Assembly (NCBI GenBank): GCA_004369085.1
Contig: ML210208.1
Coordinates: 6,014-38,326 of the forward strand
Length of the DNA stretch: 32,313 nucleotides
Source of the DNA: Coprinopsis marcescibilis
Taxonomy: Eukaryota; Basidiomycota; Agaricomycetes; Agaricales; Psathyrellaceae
Reading direction: 5' to 3'
The notes under the pieces are model-generated. The model ran no database searches. It was not told the origin of the DNA and worked only from the letters and a program-made list of their open reading frames with translations. The translations under genes and the position numbers were made by a program. Shown here piece by piece: positions 23,201 to 32,313 of the stretch (position 1 is its first letter; each line of letters starts with the position of its first letter).

Positions 23201-23595
23201 TAGCCCCTAGCCATATCCTACGATCACCCATTCGGGACTCGGACTCGACAACTGGACCATCTCATCGACGTTCGGATTCCACGTCTTCGTCGATGCCCAC
23301 TGCGAAAACGGTCACGCGACGCGCTTCCTCAGCCCAACTCAACCAACCTCAGTTGCCAATGGGCCCTCTTGGATCCCCACTTTCCATGACAGTCGGGCGT
23401 CGTGTTGGTGGTAACTCCAGGCTCCCGCGACCAAACGTCCTCCGGTTCCCTGGAGTTGATATAGATGCTCAGGTTGAGGAAGCACCTTCTACAGTGGGTA
23501 ACTCTCCCGCTCGTACGAGGAAAATGAGCTCTGTCCTGGCGGTTGCCGCTCGGATTGAACGTGGCTTGAGTTTACGGAGGCCTCCTCCCTCTTAG
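20293..23595 (+). CDS. O-methyltransferase with long disordered C-terminal tail
   Basis: Nine exons: 20293-20805, 20862-20991, 21046-21184, 21232-21285, 21325-21531, 21583-21791, 21844-22068, 22120-22418, 22477-23595. They give 964 aa with all phases consistent. A Ser-rich N-terminal part (1-170) precedes a winged-helix dimerisation domain (LRESGVEGLHIGVLSERSGI, KLAHILRLLATHHIFREISP). The SAM-binding domain has VDVGGGIG (431-438), FIIQDR, and LRVVLHDWPDD with the likely catalytic His515; the enzyme fold ends near GSLFGHIVAVPV (637). This matches plant/fungal O-methyltransferase family 2. Residues 638-964 are a Ser/Pro/Arg-rich, apparently unstructured tail continuous in the same exon; it is absent from ordinary family members (about 450 aa). 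Two introns end AAG. The substrate is unknown. Upstream in-frame codons lack an ATG before 20293. Confidence 0.88.
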
Positions 23596-24294
23596 TTCCC
23601 GGATCCCCCGTGTCCGTTCGTCTTTTTCTTTCTTGTGAATTTCCGATTTGTCTCCTCGTCTTTTGCGAGCTAGTTCTGTAATACAAAGTTACAGGTTCCT
23701 GCGGGTAGTATGATGGACGGGTCTCTCTTAGATTGAGAGTGTATACCGTGCATGGTGACAATACTAAAGTGTAAAGTCGTTCGAGCAACTGTCGTTGGGC
23801 TTAGATTTTGACCAGGTCTGTGAAAGGTGTACTACCTGTTGAGACCTGGTTGTCGAACATGTAGAATCAATATGTATAGGCGCCAACTTGAATATTCGAC
23901 ATTTTAGCCTACTACTAGATCATTTCTCGTGAATGCTGTGCAAGACGGAGCTTCAAAGGCCGGAGCCGGAAGGTATCTGCCCAGTTCCAGCCAATTGAAA
24001 GCGATTCTGATATCCTTCCCCAGTGACGTGACGATACAATTCCTACGTTCGTGATGTTTTACACCTTTCTGACGCTTCATCACATTAACTGATACAAAGT
24101 GACTCGCCAGGTTACCGGTCCCGACTATGTAATTCTGACTCGAATTATGATATGTCGAGTCCATCATACATCGGGAGGTGACAAGTGAAATGGGACATGC
24201 TAACAGGGCTAAAACAATGTGGGTCCCTATAAGAAGGCAGCTGGTCTCGCAAGCAAGGAACAAGACAGCTTGTCTTTACTCAAAAACCCGTACA
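23596..24294. other. intergenic region
   Basis: This is the 3' flank of the O-methyltransferase and the 5' flank of the DUF2828 gene. Apart from a TATA-like element at 24228 nothing is recognised; the minus-strand frame 23904-24263 shows no motif. Confidence 0.5.
24228..24233 (+). promoter_or_regulatory. TATA-like element of the DUF2828 gene
   Basis: TATAAG lies 62 nt upstream of the ATG at 24295, the same spacing as at the DUF6533 gene and the intact oxygenase copies. Confidence 0.5.
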
Positions 24295-26488
24295 ATGGCC
24301 ACCATCTCTCCTTCAGCCTCCTCACAAAACATCACCCTCCCTGACATCCCAGAGCTCTTTGATGAGAATTTCTTGGATGTCCTCCTTCCAAGGCAAAACG
24401 GAACCGATATTACCATCAACTCTTCAGCCGACAATGCTATGGACATCGATACCACCCGGAACCCAATGATGGATGCCCTGAAGCAGACAGCAAGCCGAAC
24501 CTTGACCGCCAACTTTGCCCCAGCCTATAGCTCCACACTCTCAGCAACCCTTGATGCGTTCAACAATGTCAGTAACCACGTGCTTGAGGGATTCTTGGAA
24601 GGAAAGCCCTGACCTCACACTCAGGATCATCTGGTGTCTGCGGAGCATTCCTGACGGCAAGGGGAGCAAGGAAGCGTTCTACAGGGCCTACGGTTGGCTG
24701 TTGGACAACCATCCACGCACTGCCATAGTCAACCTGCCCCTCCTCGTCGAGCCAGTCTCGCTTAAGCGCAAGACGAAGACGCACGTCGCGCACGGATACT
24801 GGAAGGACCTCCTTAACATCGTGGCACTGGCTGCGCGCGATGAATTATCCCCCGACGTTCGAAAATCGACCTTCTTAAACTCCCCCAGGATGCCATACAC
24901 CTACCCAAAACGTCCCCAGCCGCAAACGGAACGACCAACTGAGGAGCGTATCGCAGCTCATCTCGCCAACAATGCCAGGAAGGCGGAAGAAGCAAGGACC
25001 AAGCGGGTGCAGAGCCAAGTCAGGGCCCACCAGCAACTCGTTTCGAAGCTGGCAGAACCCAAATTTCGAGCCTTATACATCGCCGTCGCCCGGCTCTTCT
25101 CCAACCAGTTGTCCAAGGACTTTACAGTCGTCGAGCAGATCGCTGCGCTTCCTAGTGGCAAAAGCCCCATGCCGCTCCTAAAGTCCATGTCTCTTGCGGG
25201 GAAATGGGCGCCGTCGCCAGGGGCCTCCCACGACAGGGTCACTAACATGGCCTCCGCCATCGCCCTGCTCCTCTCCCAGTCCCAACACAGCCGCAAGTTC
25301 CCAAAAGCCCTCAACGACCCAATCGACTCCCGAGACAAACTGGTCATCCTTCGTTCCTTCTACCAACGCTGGTACCTCACTCCTCTCCGCGAGACCCTCC
25401 AATGCCCAGAGTCCAGAATGTCGTCCAAACGATGGCATGAGATTCGCTATACGAGGGTCCCGTCCATCTGCATGAAGAACTCGACCGAGCTCTTCTTCAA
25501 GCACGACCCCAAGCGATTCGAGGAGTACCTCATCTCGGTGGAATCTGGGAAGAAGTCTATCAGCGGTTCGACCCTCATGCCTCACGAACTGGTCGGTTCC
25601 ATCCTCACTCATGCAGCCATCCTCAAGAAAGACCAGGGAACCGGCGTTGCAAAACTCCCAGCCCTGCGGGAGTTCAAGAAAAAGTTGGCGGAGACCCAGC
25701 TGCGCGTTGCAGAGGCCCAGTGGAAGTCGCTCGTCGAAACCCTTCGCGCAGCCGGAACGCTCGACAACTGCCTCGCCGTTTGCGACGTGTCCGGGAGCAT
25801 GGGTAGCATCCACTCCAAACCGAGCAAGAACGACCCAGCACCTATCCACCCCGCGGTCGCGCTCTCCCTCATTCTCGCGGCCATCGCAAAACCGCCGTTC
25901 AACGGTGGCTTCATCACGTTCTCGGAAAGCCCACAGTTCGTACAGCTCGACCTTGTGAACAAGAGCGTCTACGAGAGTATTGAGGAGATGGTCAGGACAG
26001 ACTGGGGCATGAACACAGATTTGAACGCCGTGTTCCTCAAGCTGTTGCTCCCGCTCGCCGAGCACAATAATATCAAGCAGGAGGACATGGTGAAGCGGCT
26101 GTTCATATTCTCCGATATGCAGTTTGATGAGGCGAGGCAGGAACAATATGGGAGGGCTGCTGGGGATTGGGAGACAAACTATGACGTTATTGAGAAGGCG
26201 TACAAGGAGGCTGGGTATGAGGTGCCGCAGATTGTGTTTTGGGACTTGAGCGCAATGAACCGGAAGACTGTCGAGACGCTAGCGGAACGGAAGGGGGTGG
26301 CGATGATGAACGGTTTCTCGCCATCCTTGTTGAAGGTGTTCATGGGCGAGCAGGAGGACGAGGAAGGGTGGGAGAAGGTCGACGAGAAAGGAGAGGTGGT
26401 CAAACCTGAGGACGAGTTCAACCCTCTCAATGTGATGAAGAAGGCCCTCTCAGTCAGGAGTTTCGAAAGGCTAGTTGTCGTCGATTAA
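24295..26488 (+). CDS. DUF2828/vWA domain protein with apparent frameshift
   Basis: The first frame, 24295-24612, encodes the typical N-terminus (LPDIPELFDENFLDVLLP, then NPMMDALKQTASRTLTANFA and LDAFNN). The match then moves to the next frame (open to 26488; first ATG 24554): DSWKESPDLTLRIIWCLRSI, DGKGSKEAFYRAYGWL, HGYWKDLLNI. The C-terminal half is a von Willebrand A-type domain with the MIDAS motif DVSGS (25784-25798), then FITFSE, FIFSDMQFDEAR and IVFWDL. The family (DUF2828) is common in fungi and plants; its role is not established, though the fold resembles TROVE/Ro-type vWA proteins. No GT-AG pair joins the two frames in phase, so about 24565-24600 carries a real 1- or 2-nt frame break, a sequencing error, or programmed slippage. 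The second frame alone would lack the N-terminal 90 or so residues. Confidence 0.8.
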
Positions 26489-26857
26489 TTTGTGTTCGCT
26501 TTATTTACTAGCTATCGCTCCACTCCATATACCCCTATCATTGTACACTTCTACTACATACATACATCCTCCCATAACTATAACCCAATCAATCAATACA
26601 TTACAAGCGTTCGTCAACGATTCCGGGATGTAAATCGTCAGACTAATCATCGACCGTTCGATAGAAATACGAAGGGTCAACATTTTCGTAGTGAAAAATG
26701 CCTCACATCAACCCATGTCGATCAGCCTTAGTTGGGAGCCAGGCCTCTTCGTCGAAGAACATGACTTGAGGCCCAACGGGAGAACCAGGGTGACGATCAC
26801 TGTCAAGGATAATCATTTTTCAGTCACTTCGCAAAATTAGAACTGAAAGACCATGCT
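26489..26857. other. intergenic region between convergent genes
   Basis: This holds the AT-rich 3' flanks of the DUF2828 gene (+) and the uncharacterised gene at 26858 (-). Nothing else is recognised. Confidence 0.6.
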
Positions 26858-28690
26858 TTACCGAATATGGTTGACGAGCATTTGCTTAATCTGCGATTTC
26901 CCATCCTCGTACGCGTTGTAATAGTTGCACAACCAAACCGGATGCCAGTCCTTTCCATTCATTTCAGCGGAAATGGCGGCTTGCGCTTTCGCTTCTTCGT
27001 ATACTAGCCGGAAGGTTGTCCTCCTTGCTTGCAAAAGCCTTGGATAGCTGTTCAACACATGGTGGATCTATTCGATAAATGGTCAGTAAAGCAAGGGATG
27101 AGGTGAGAATGAAGGTCAACGCACTGCATCACACCAGCTGTAAATTGTGCGGTAAACTAAGTGCACAGTGACGGGCTTGCGGGGATAATTCTCGCGCCCA
27201 ATGCATGAAACGCAGAGAAATTGGGGATTGTGCTGGTGCATCATCTCATGTGTTGTCGTAGAGGGCTGCAATCCAACAAGGGATAGCAGATGCTTGGCAA
27301 TACGAAAACCATCTTCGTCAAACGCTAGCGGGCCATGATCTTTACATCGATGCAGAGAGACCATGTCGTAGCCAAACAAGGGTATTTTCTTACCCTCGTA
27401 GCGTTCGTTCCCGCAAGACGACACGACCCCAACCAAGTCGAACAGGTCCACCGAATCATGGATCTGCAATTGCCAGGCTTGGAAGACTGCGTCGATACGC
27501 GTCCGAACGGCCTGCTCCAATTGATTCCTGGTAGTAGTGCCAGTGGATTGGATGATATCGGGTAGGCTGGGTAGAACCTGCGTCAACCGATTGTCGAATT
27601 GGGCATCCGAATCTCTCGTGTTTATGAGAGGTGCGAGGGTTGGATGTTCCAGTACTTGGGGTAGCCCATCTTGTCATGTACCGTCACAGAGGGAGCTAAA
27701 GATGACTTGTAGTCCTCGTACACTGATTCGACCTTCCCCCGTCGTTCCGAAAGGATTCGCTGTTTCTGAGCTTTTATAATAGTCGGTTCAATCTTTGGCC
27801 GGACCGTGTCCCATGCTATATTCGGTTAATTAATAATGGTCGTAATACAGTTCGCTTGATAAATGGCATACCTTCATCAGTAATGATTGGAGGTCCACTG
27901 GCCTTGGTGGTGTGGTCTTCCGTTGAAATTGAACTAACGTCTGCCTGGGAGTACCCTAGTAACAGGAACCGTGATCGAACACTGGGAGTGCGGTGTCAGT
28001 CACGTCGACCAGGGATGCACGCAGAAGACGGTAATAGTATGCTCACCCGGTTAGTCTCTGCTGGATCCTATTGCTCTCCTCATCCAACAGCCGTTTCTCC
28101 CATGCACGAGCAAACTAGTCATCGACGTCAGGGAATGAGTGATATGCAATATATGTCACTTACCGTCCGGATCTCACTGAGAGATTGAATGCATTCCCTC
28201 TCAAATACCCGATTTCGTTGCCACAATTTGGGCCAATGAGGCCGAAGAGATACGACATCATTATCCCGGTACATATTCTCCGTCTTCTTAGGTGTGATAT
28301 GCACTGGGATCATGGTTGAAGGCGGTTTGAGGATAGAAATGTGTAAAAAAAGGCTTACCCAGTGCACATAAAAGCAGGTTAGGCATAACCATATAGTTCG
28401 TTTCACACAGCCCTGGATTGCGTCTTCGAATCTCATCCATAGTTATTAGGCTGGAGGGAGAGACTCTTGTTACTCTTGAACATTTGTAATTCAGCTCACT
28501 GGTACTTACCTCTTTTGAGCACATGCAGTACGTAGTCTGAGACGAAGCTCAAAGTGAACTGTGACGTTCGATGCTTTCTTAATAACCTCACAGTCGATTC
28601 TGAGTTGCTGTCAACTAGAAGTTGCCGACCCGGTTGCGAACACCTAAAGGTAAATTCTTCGACCTTGATGTTTGGTTGTTGGACAGCCAT
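26858..28690 (-). CDS. uncharacterised agaricomycete protein, one apparent frame break
   Basis: Seven exons on the minus strand: 28690-28500, 28450-28359, 28303-28164, 28114-28047, 27981-27872, 27815-27125, 27067-26858. The middle resembles the uncharacterised, often F-box-linked proteins expanded in mushrooms: FARAWEKRLLDEESNRIQQR, then LGYSQADVSS, ITDEAWDTVRPKIEPTIIKA, and VYEDYKSSLAPS. A Cys/His-bearing C-terminal part follows (SLHRCKDHG, FLCVSCIGRE). I see no clear F-box at the N-terminus. Exons 1-5 and 7 join in phase, but exon 6 is 691 nt, where the flanking phases need a length of 2 modulo 3. Frame similarity passes from SLAPSVTVHDKM to LPQVLEHPTLAPLINTRDS near 27665-27680 without usable splice sites. 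That is an apparent 1-nt loss (or 2-nt gain). The gene may be a recent pseudogene or the base call may be wrong. Confidence 0.65.
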
Positions 28691-29365
28691 CAGCTGCTGT
28701 CAGCGAGTGGATACCATAGCAGGTACCGACTCTGATGAAACGGTTAAGTGCAGGTAATGGACTGTATGGTGGAAGATGATAGTATGGAGCAAGATTGGAA
28801 CAGTCGAGTGGCAGGCAGTCTTGTTGCGAAGTTCCATTCGGCGAATGCCGAGACATGCATTTTGAGATTCTTGCGTCACATCTCCATTTTGCTCGGCACC
28901 CCACTGCTGCCAGTGCATCAAGCCTTCTAAAGTTTTCTGGTAATATAGTAGGCGAATCAAGGTAGTCCGACCAAGCGGCCGTCATTATTGACGCAATCTC
29001 CTAATTCCTTCATCTCGGAATATTAGTGGAGTCATTGCTAAGAAATTGGCTGCAGAAGTTGATAAGCATATTGTGCCATCCTCGACGGAACTGCAGACTT
29101 ATGATGTGGCCCGACATATTTATCCAGGAATTCAGAGTCGATGAAGGAAACATTCAGCCATTTACTAGGCATGATGTTGGTCAGCATTAGTCAAAGCTTG
29201 CTCGAATGCATTGTCTTCCATCTCCTTCAAATCTTGCAAGAGCAACTGCAGAATTTGAAATGAATTATTCAGCAGAAACGCTATCTTCTAGGCTCTAGTG
29301 ATTGCGCACCCCATTGCTGCTCTAACTGCAACCCAAATTCAGAACACCCACTTTACTCTTTAGAC
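28691..29365. other. upstream region shared by divergent genes
   Basis: This separates the minus-strand gene starting at 28690 from the plus-strand oxygenase pseudogene. It is part of the segmental duplication. The minus-strand open frame through 28985 lacks motifs and is treated as non-coding. Compared with the right-hand copy, the sequence about 75 nt before the pseudogene start is shorter by a net 19 nt and lacks the TATA box. Confidence 0.6.
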
Positions 29366-30296
29366 ATGGCTCCTATCGTCGACACAGTCACCACTTCCCT
29401 CAACTACTACGTCCCACCCAAAGAGGGCGAGCGCTATTATTACAAGACTCAACCCAATCCCGTGACAGGAGAGAGAGACGCATTTCAAGTTGAAGGACAG
29501 CGTCGTCGAGGTTGAAAATCTTCGCGGGAAAGAAGATTCCGTTGACCTGGACACTGCTGGCTTTCGATTCATCCATCAACCTGCAAAGCATACCTCATTC
29601 AAGAGTGATGAAGAAATCAAGGCGGAATATCACCCTGAGAGCATCAAGATAATCAAGCAGGCCACAGGTGCCAGTCGTGTTGTTACCTTCGACCACAGTG
29701 CGTCTTCTGCCTTACGCCGAACGAGTGACCACTAACATTTTGCTATAGCTATTCGCCGCCGCCAGATTGGCGCAAAAGACCAGGCCGGTCAACCAGCCTC
29801 CTTGGTGCACGTCGACCAATTGCCCAAGGCAGCAATAGCCCGAGTCGGTCATCACCTCCCTGCTTCCGATGTTCCTAGATTGCTCCAGAAGCGATTTCAA
29901 ATAATCAACCTCTGGAGGCCCATCTCACACCCCGCACTGGACTGGCCTCTGGCTGTGTGCGATTACAGAAGCGTTGACTCCCAAAAGGACACTATCCCTG
30001 TTGTGCTCGTCTATCCAGATCTCGAAGAAGAGGCCTACGGTGTAGCTCACAACCCGGCGCACAAATGGAAGTACGTGCGCGGGATGACGCCTGAGGAGGC
30101 CATTCTCATTAAATGGCAAGTCTATCATTGGTATTTGTGCTGTTTAACACTGACCTTGTACCCAAGCTTTGATTCAATTCAAGATGAGATTGTCGCTTGA
30201 TTCACTCCTCACACCGCGTTCGAGGATCCCTTTACCCCTGAAGATGCTCCCCTTCGGGAATCCATTGAATTGCGCACGTTGGTATTCTATGATTAG
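29366..30296 (+). pseudogene. AsaB/GA4-desaturase-like oxygenase pseudogene, copy 3
   Basis: Remnant exons are 29366-29697, 29749-30115 and 30167-30296. The copy is closely related to the intact gene at 31692. Exon 1 is 332 nt, against 334 nt there: two nucleotides are missing near 29475-29485, after VTGER, so the frame closes about 50 codons from the start. In exon 3 an in-frame TGA (30198-30200) stands where intact copies have a Gln or Thr codon (VAQFTPHT in copy 1). It removes the distal-His and RESIELR region, whose codons remain readable beyond the stop. The intron at 30116 begins GC rather than GT and ends AAG. The HxD Thr is also changed (HVDQL). The TATA box of the sister copy is deleted. 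Four independent changes make a functional oxygenase very unlikely. Confidence 0.88.
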
Positions 30297-31691
30297 GCGC
30301 CCGGCTGCCCTGCGCTAGCTAGTACGAGATGTGTGGGCGGCTGTAAAGATACACCGTAGCTTTGGATATCGAATCGCAAATTTACAGCTGCGGCTTACTG
30401 TTGAGGAAACCTTTGCCTCGTAAGTACCAATTTAGGCGCCTGAACGATTTACTTTACATAGTTTGAGATGGACGGTGATTAAAATCCGGAGAACATGCAA
30501 GTTAGACTCTTGGAAGCGAGGCAGGCCTGAGCAGCATGCGTAACTGTTGGTTCAAGTGGTGAGCTGCCTTGTAAAGCCGATGCCATCTCACGGTAAGGAG
30601 TAATAGCTACTGCAATCCACACTTCGAGGGGATGTTTTTTTTTTGTCCTTTATTTTATTGTCCGGGCGGCGTTTAGCCATGTTAAACATCACTTGTACTA
30701 CGTATTTATCCCTGGGCCCCTATGCCCTATCCAAGACTGCTGTTTGCGTGTCGAGGAGCTCGCCTCGAGGGGATGTTACGCTCACTTTGTGACAGTGGGT
30801 CTTGGCTGGACAGGGAGCTCGATAGATCTCCGACGACCCCACCATATCGAAAGCCTGAAGGGTCTTCATGCATCTCTAGGCAGAACAAATCAAAAGTTGT
30901 TTCATTCTTGCATTTCGTGCTTGCAACTATCCAGCGACTCATCATGTTAACGACCCCCTGACCGAAGCATAAATCTCGCGCAGCCTGAGCAAGTTGAAAC
31001 AGCAAAGATAAACCCACTCGCTTCGACTTTGGTCTGGTTATTAGACAACCCTCATCTGTCGACGATTCACTGGACACCATAGCATATACCGGCTCTAATG
31101 AAACGGCTGGATGCAGGAAATGTACTTTAAGAGATGATAGGTATCGAGGGTAATCCAAAAGGAGCCAAAGGGTTGCAGTGACCAGTCCAGTTACATTCGG
31201 CAAATGCCGAGGGATGCAGCGATGAGTCACTCAAGAAGGAGTCATTGTTGGCGCCCAATAAGATACTACGGGTCCGACCAAGCGGCAGTCATTACTGAGA
31301 CAATGTCCTAATTTCATCATGCCGGAATAATATGAAGGGAGTCACTCCAAACAAATTGGCTGCGAAGTTAATAAGCTATTGCGCCATCCTCGACATAATT
31401 GCAGATTATGATGCAGTCCGACGTATCTCTCCAGGAACTCAGAGTCAATGAAACAAAGGTTAACCCATTCACAAGGAATGCTGTTGGCCGGCATTAGTCA
31501 ACGCTCGCTCGAATGTATTGTCTTCCATCTTCTCCAAATCTTGCAAGAGCAACTGCGGAATTTGAAATGAATTATTCAGCAGAAACGCTAGCTTCTAGGC
31601 TCTAGTGCCATGCGAAATTCTATAAAATGGTGCACCCCATTGCTACTGTAACTGCAACCCAGGTTCAGAACACCCACATTACTTTTTAGAC
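30297..31691. other. intergenic region between duplicated oxygenase copies
   Basis: The first 700 nt or so hold no recognised gene; a poly-T run lies near 30636 and a 13-mer TCGAGGGGATGTT occurs at 30624-30636 and 30765-30777. From about 31014 the sequence is the right-hand copy of the segmental duplication. It includes a decayed fragment matching the 5' end of the minus-strand gene at 28690 (reading near 30980-31060, minus strand), with no intact start or continuing exons. Confidence 0.6.
31621..31629 (+). promoter_or_regulatory. TATA box of oxygenase copy 4
   Basis: TATAAAATG lies 63-71 nt upstream of the ATG at 31692. The element and its neighbours are missing from the corresponding place in the duplicated pseudogene copy. 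Confidence 0.7.
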
Positions 31692-32313
31692 ATGGCTCCT
31701 ATCATCGACACAGTCACCACTTCCCTCAACTACTACGTCCCACCCAAAGAGGGCGAGCGCTACTTTTACAACATTCAACCCAATCCCGTGACAGGAGAGA
31801 GGGAGGCGCATTTTAAGTTGAAGGGCAGCGTCGTTGAGATTGAAAATCTTCGCGGGAAAGCAGAATCCGTTGACCTGGACACCGCGGGCTTTCGATTCCT
31901 CCATCAACCTGCAAAGCATACATCGTTCAAGAACGATGAAGAAATCAAGGCGGAATACTACCCTGAAAGCATAGAGCTAATCAAGCAGGCCACAGGCGCC
32001 AGTCGTGTTGTTATCTTCGACCACAGTGCGTTTTCTGCCTTGTGCCATCACATTCGCTACGTAAATGATAACATTTTGCTATAGCTATTCGTCGCCGCAC
32101 GGTTGGCGCAACGGAACTTCAGGCCGGCCAGCCCGCATCCCTGGTACACGTCGACCAAACTCCCAAGGCATCAATCGCCCGAGTCAGTCGTCACCTCCCT
32201 GCTTCCGAGGTTCCTGGCTTGCTCCAGAAGCGATTTCAAATAATCAACCTCTGGAGGCCCATCTCACACCCCGCACTGGACTGGCCTCTGGCTGTGTGCG
32301 ATTACAGAAGCGT
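31692..32313 (+). CDS. AsaB/GA4-desaturase-like Fe(II)/2OG oxygenase, copy 4 (partial)
   Basis: Exon 1 is 31692-32025 (111 codons plus one nt), with an intron at 32026-32084 (GTGCGT...ATAG). Exon 2 runs from 32085 past the window edge, so the 3' end is not seen. The reading frame is intact throughout: LNYYVPPKEGERY, VEIENLRGKAESVDLDTAGF, YYPESIELIKQATGASRVV, FDHT-IRRR, the HxD motif HVDQT (His133, Asp135), RFQIINLWRPISHPALDWPL and CDYRS. It is closer to copy 1 (10459-11427) than to copy 2. The product is expected to be a small-molecule hydroxylase or desaturase using Fe(II) and 2-oxoglutarate. Its TATA box is intact, unlike the neighbouring pseudogene, so this is the likely working copy of the pair. 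Confidence 0.88.

Larger units (their letters stand above)
28646..30296. repeat. segmental duplication, left copy
   Basis: Similar at nucleotide level to about 31014-32313 in the same orientation. Matching stretches include ACCATAGCA...GAAACGG (28709 and 31076), the block ending CAGCAGAAACGCTA (about 29266-29290 and 31570-31590), and the oxygenase coding sequences starting at 29366 and 31692. The match begins inside exon 1 of the minus-strand gene at 28690, so the duplicated unit carried that gene's 5' end, the shared upstream region and the oxygenase gene. Confidence 0.85.
31014..32313. repeat. segmental duplication, right copy (runs off window)
   Basis: This is the counterpart of 28646-30296, offset by about 2.33-2.37 kb in the same orientation. 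Coding sequence is nearly identical in places: the last 90 or so nt before the window edge match 29882-29972 with almost no differences. Confidence 0.85.

Noticed and set aside
10459..23595. A defined biosynthetic gene cluster built from the oxygenases and the methyltransferase
   Set aside because: No polyketide, peptide or terpene synthase, transporter or cluster regulator is present, and the genes between them look like general cellular functions.
25178..26146. 322-codon minus-strand open frame
   Set aside because: It is a shadow of the DUF2828 coding region; the plus-strand frame carries the conserved domain and MIDAS motif.
30624..30777. 13-mer TCGAGGGGATGTT repeated 141 nt apart as transposon target-site duplications
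   Set aside because: No terminal inverted repeats or transposase remnant lie between the copies, so a short chance or simple repeat is more likely.
30727..31230. 167-codon minus-strand open frame
   Set aside because: It lies in the duplicated upstream region and contains only a decayed match to exon 1 of the gene at 28690, without continuing exons.

Overview
The window looks like nuclear DNA of a filamentous basidiomycete (Agaricomycetes). Genes are broken by many short introns of about 45-90 nt. The gene families are ones common in mushroom-forming fungi: a DUF6533 membrane protein, F-box/leucine-rich proteins, a DUF2828 von Willebrand A protein, and GA4-desaturase/AsaB-like oxygenases. A spliced tRNA-Asp gene is also present. 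I cannot name the genus from sequence alone. All exon coordinates were derived by hand from splice sites, reading-frame phase and remembered family patterns; nothing was searched.

Left part (1-10.3 kb): an 11-exon DUF6533 seven-helix protein (+), a convergent seven-exon vacuolar Ca2+/H+ exchanger (-), a tRNA-Asp(GTC) with an 11-nt intron (-), a two-exon Ser/Pro-rich disordered protein of unknown function (+), and a two-exon F-box/LRR-like protein (+).

Middle part (10.4-24 kb): two intact AsaB/GA4-desaturase-type Fe(II)/2-oxoglutarate oxygenase paralogues (-) with identical intron positions; an F-box protein (-); a ten-exon Bem46/ABHD13-type serine hydrolase (-) with a complete catalytic triad and one GC-AG intron; and a nine-exon O-methyltransferase (+) with an unusual disordered C-terminal tail of about 330 residues.

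Right part (24.2-32.3 kb): a DUF2828 protein (+) whose reading frame is broken near its 5' end, an uncharacterised seven-exon protein (-) with an apparent 1-nt frame break, and a segmental tandem duplication carrying two more AsaB-like oxygenase genes (+). The first duplicate is a pseudogene with a 2-nt deletion, an in-frame stop, a GC splice donor, and a promoter deletion that removes its TATA box. The second is intact as far as the window edge and keeps the TATA box.

The most notable signals are the recent duplication with its decayed copy, the lineage-specific expansion of a 2-oxoglutarate oxygenase family (four copies in 22 kb), and the tailed methyltransferase. No CRISPR array, transposase or rRNA was seen. 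A specialised-metabolite cluster (oxygenases plus methyltransferase) is possible but weakly supported, because most other genes here look like housekeeping or general families.
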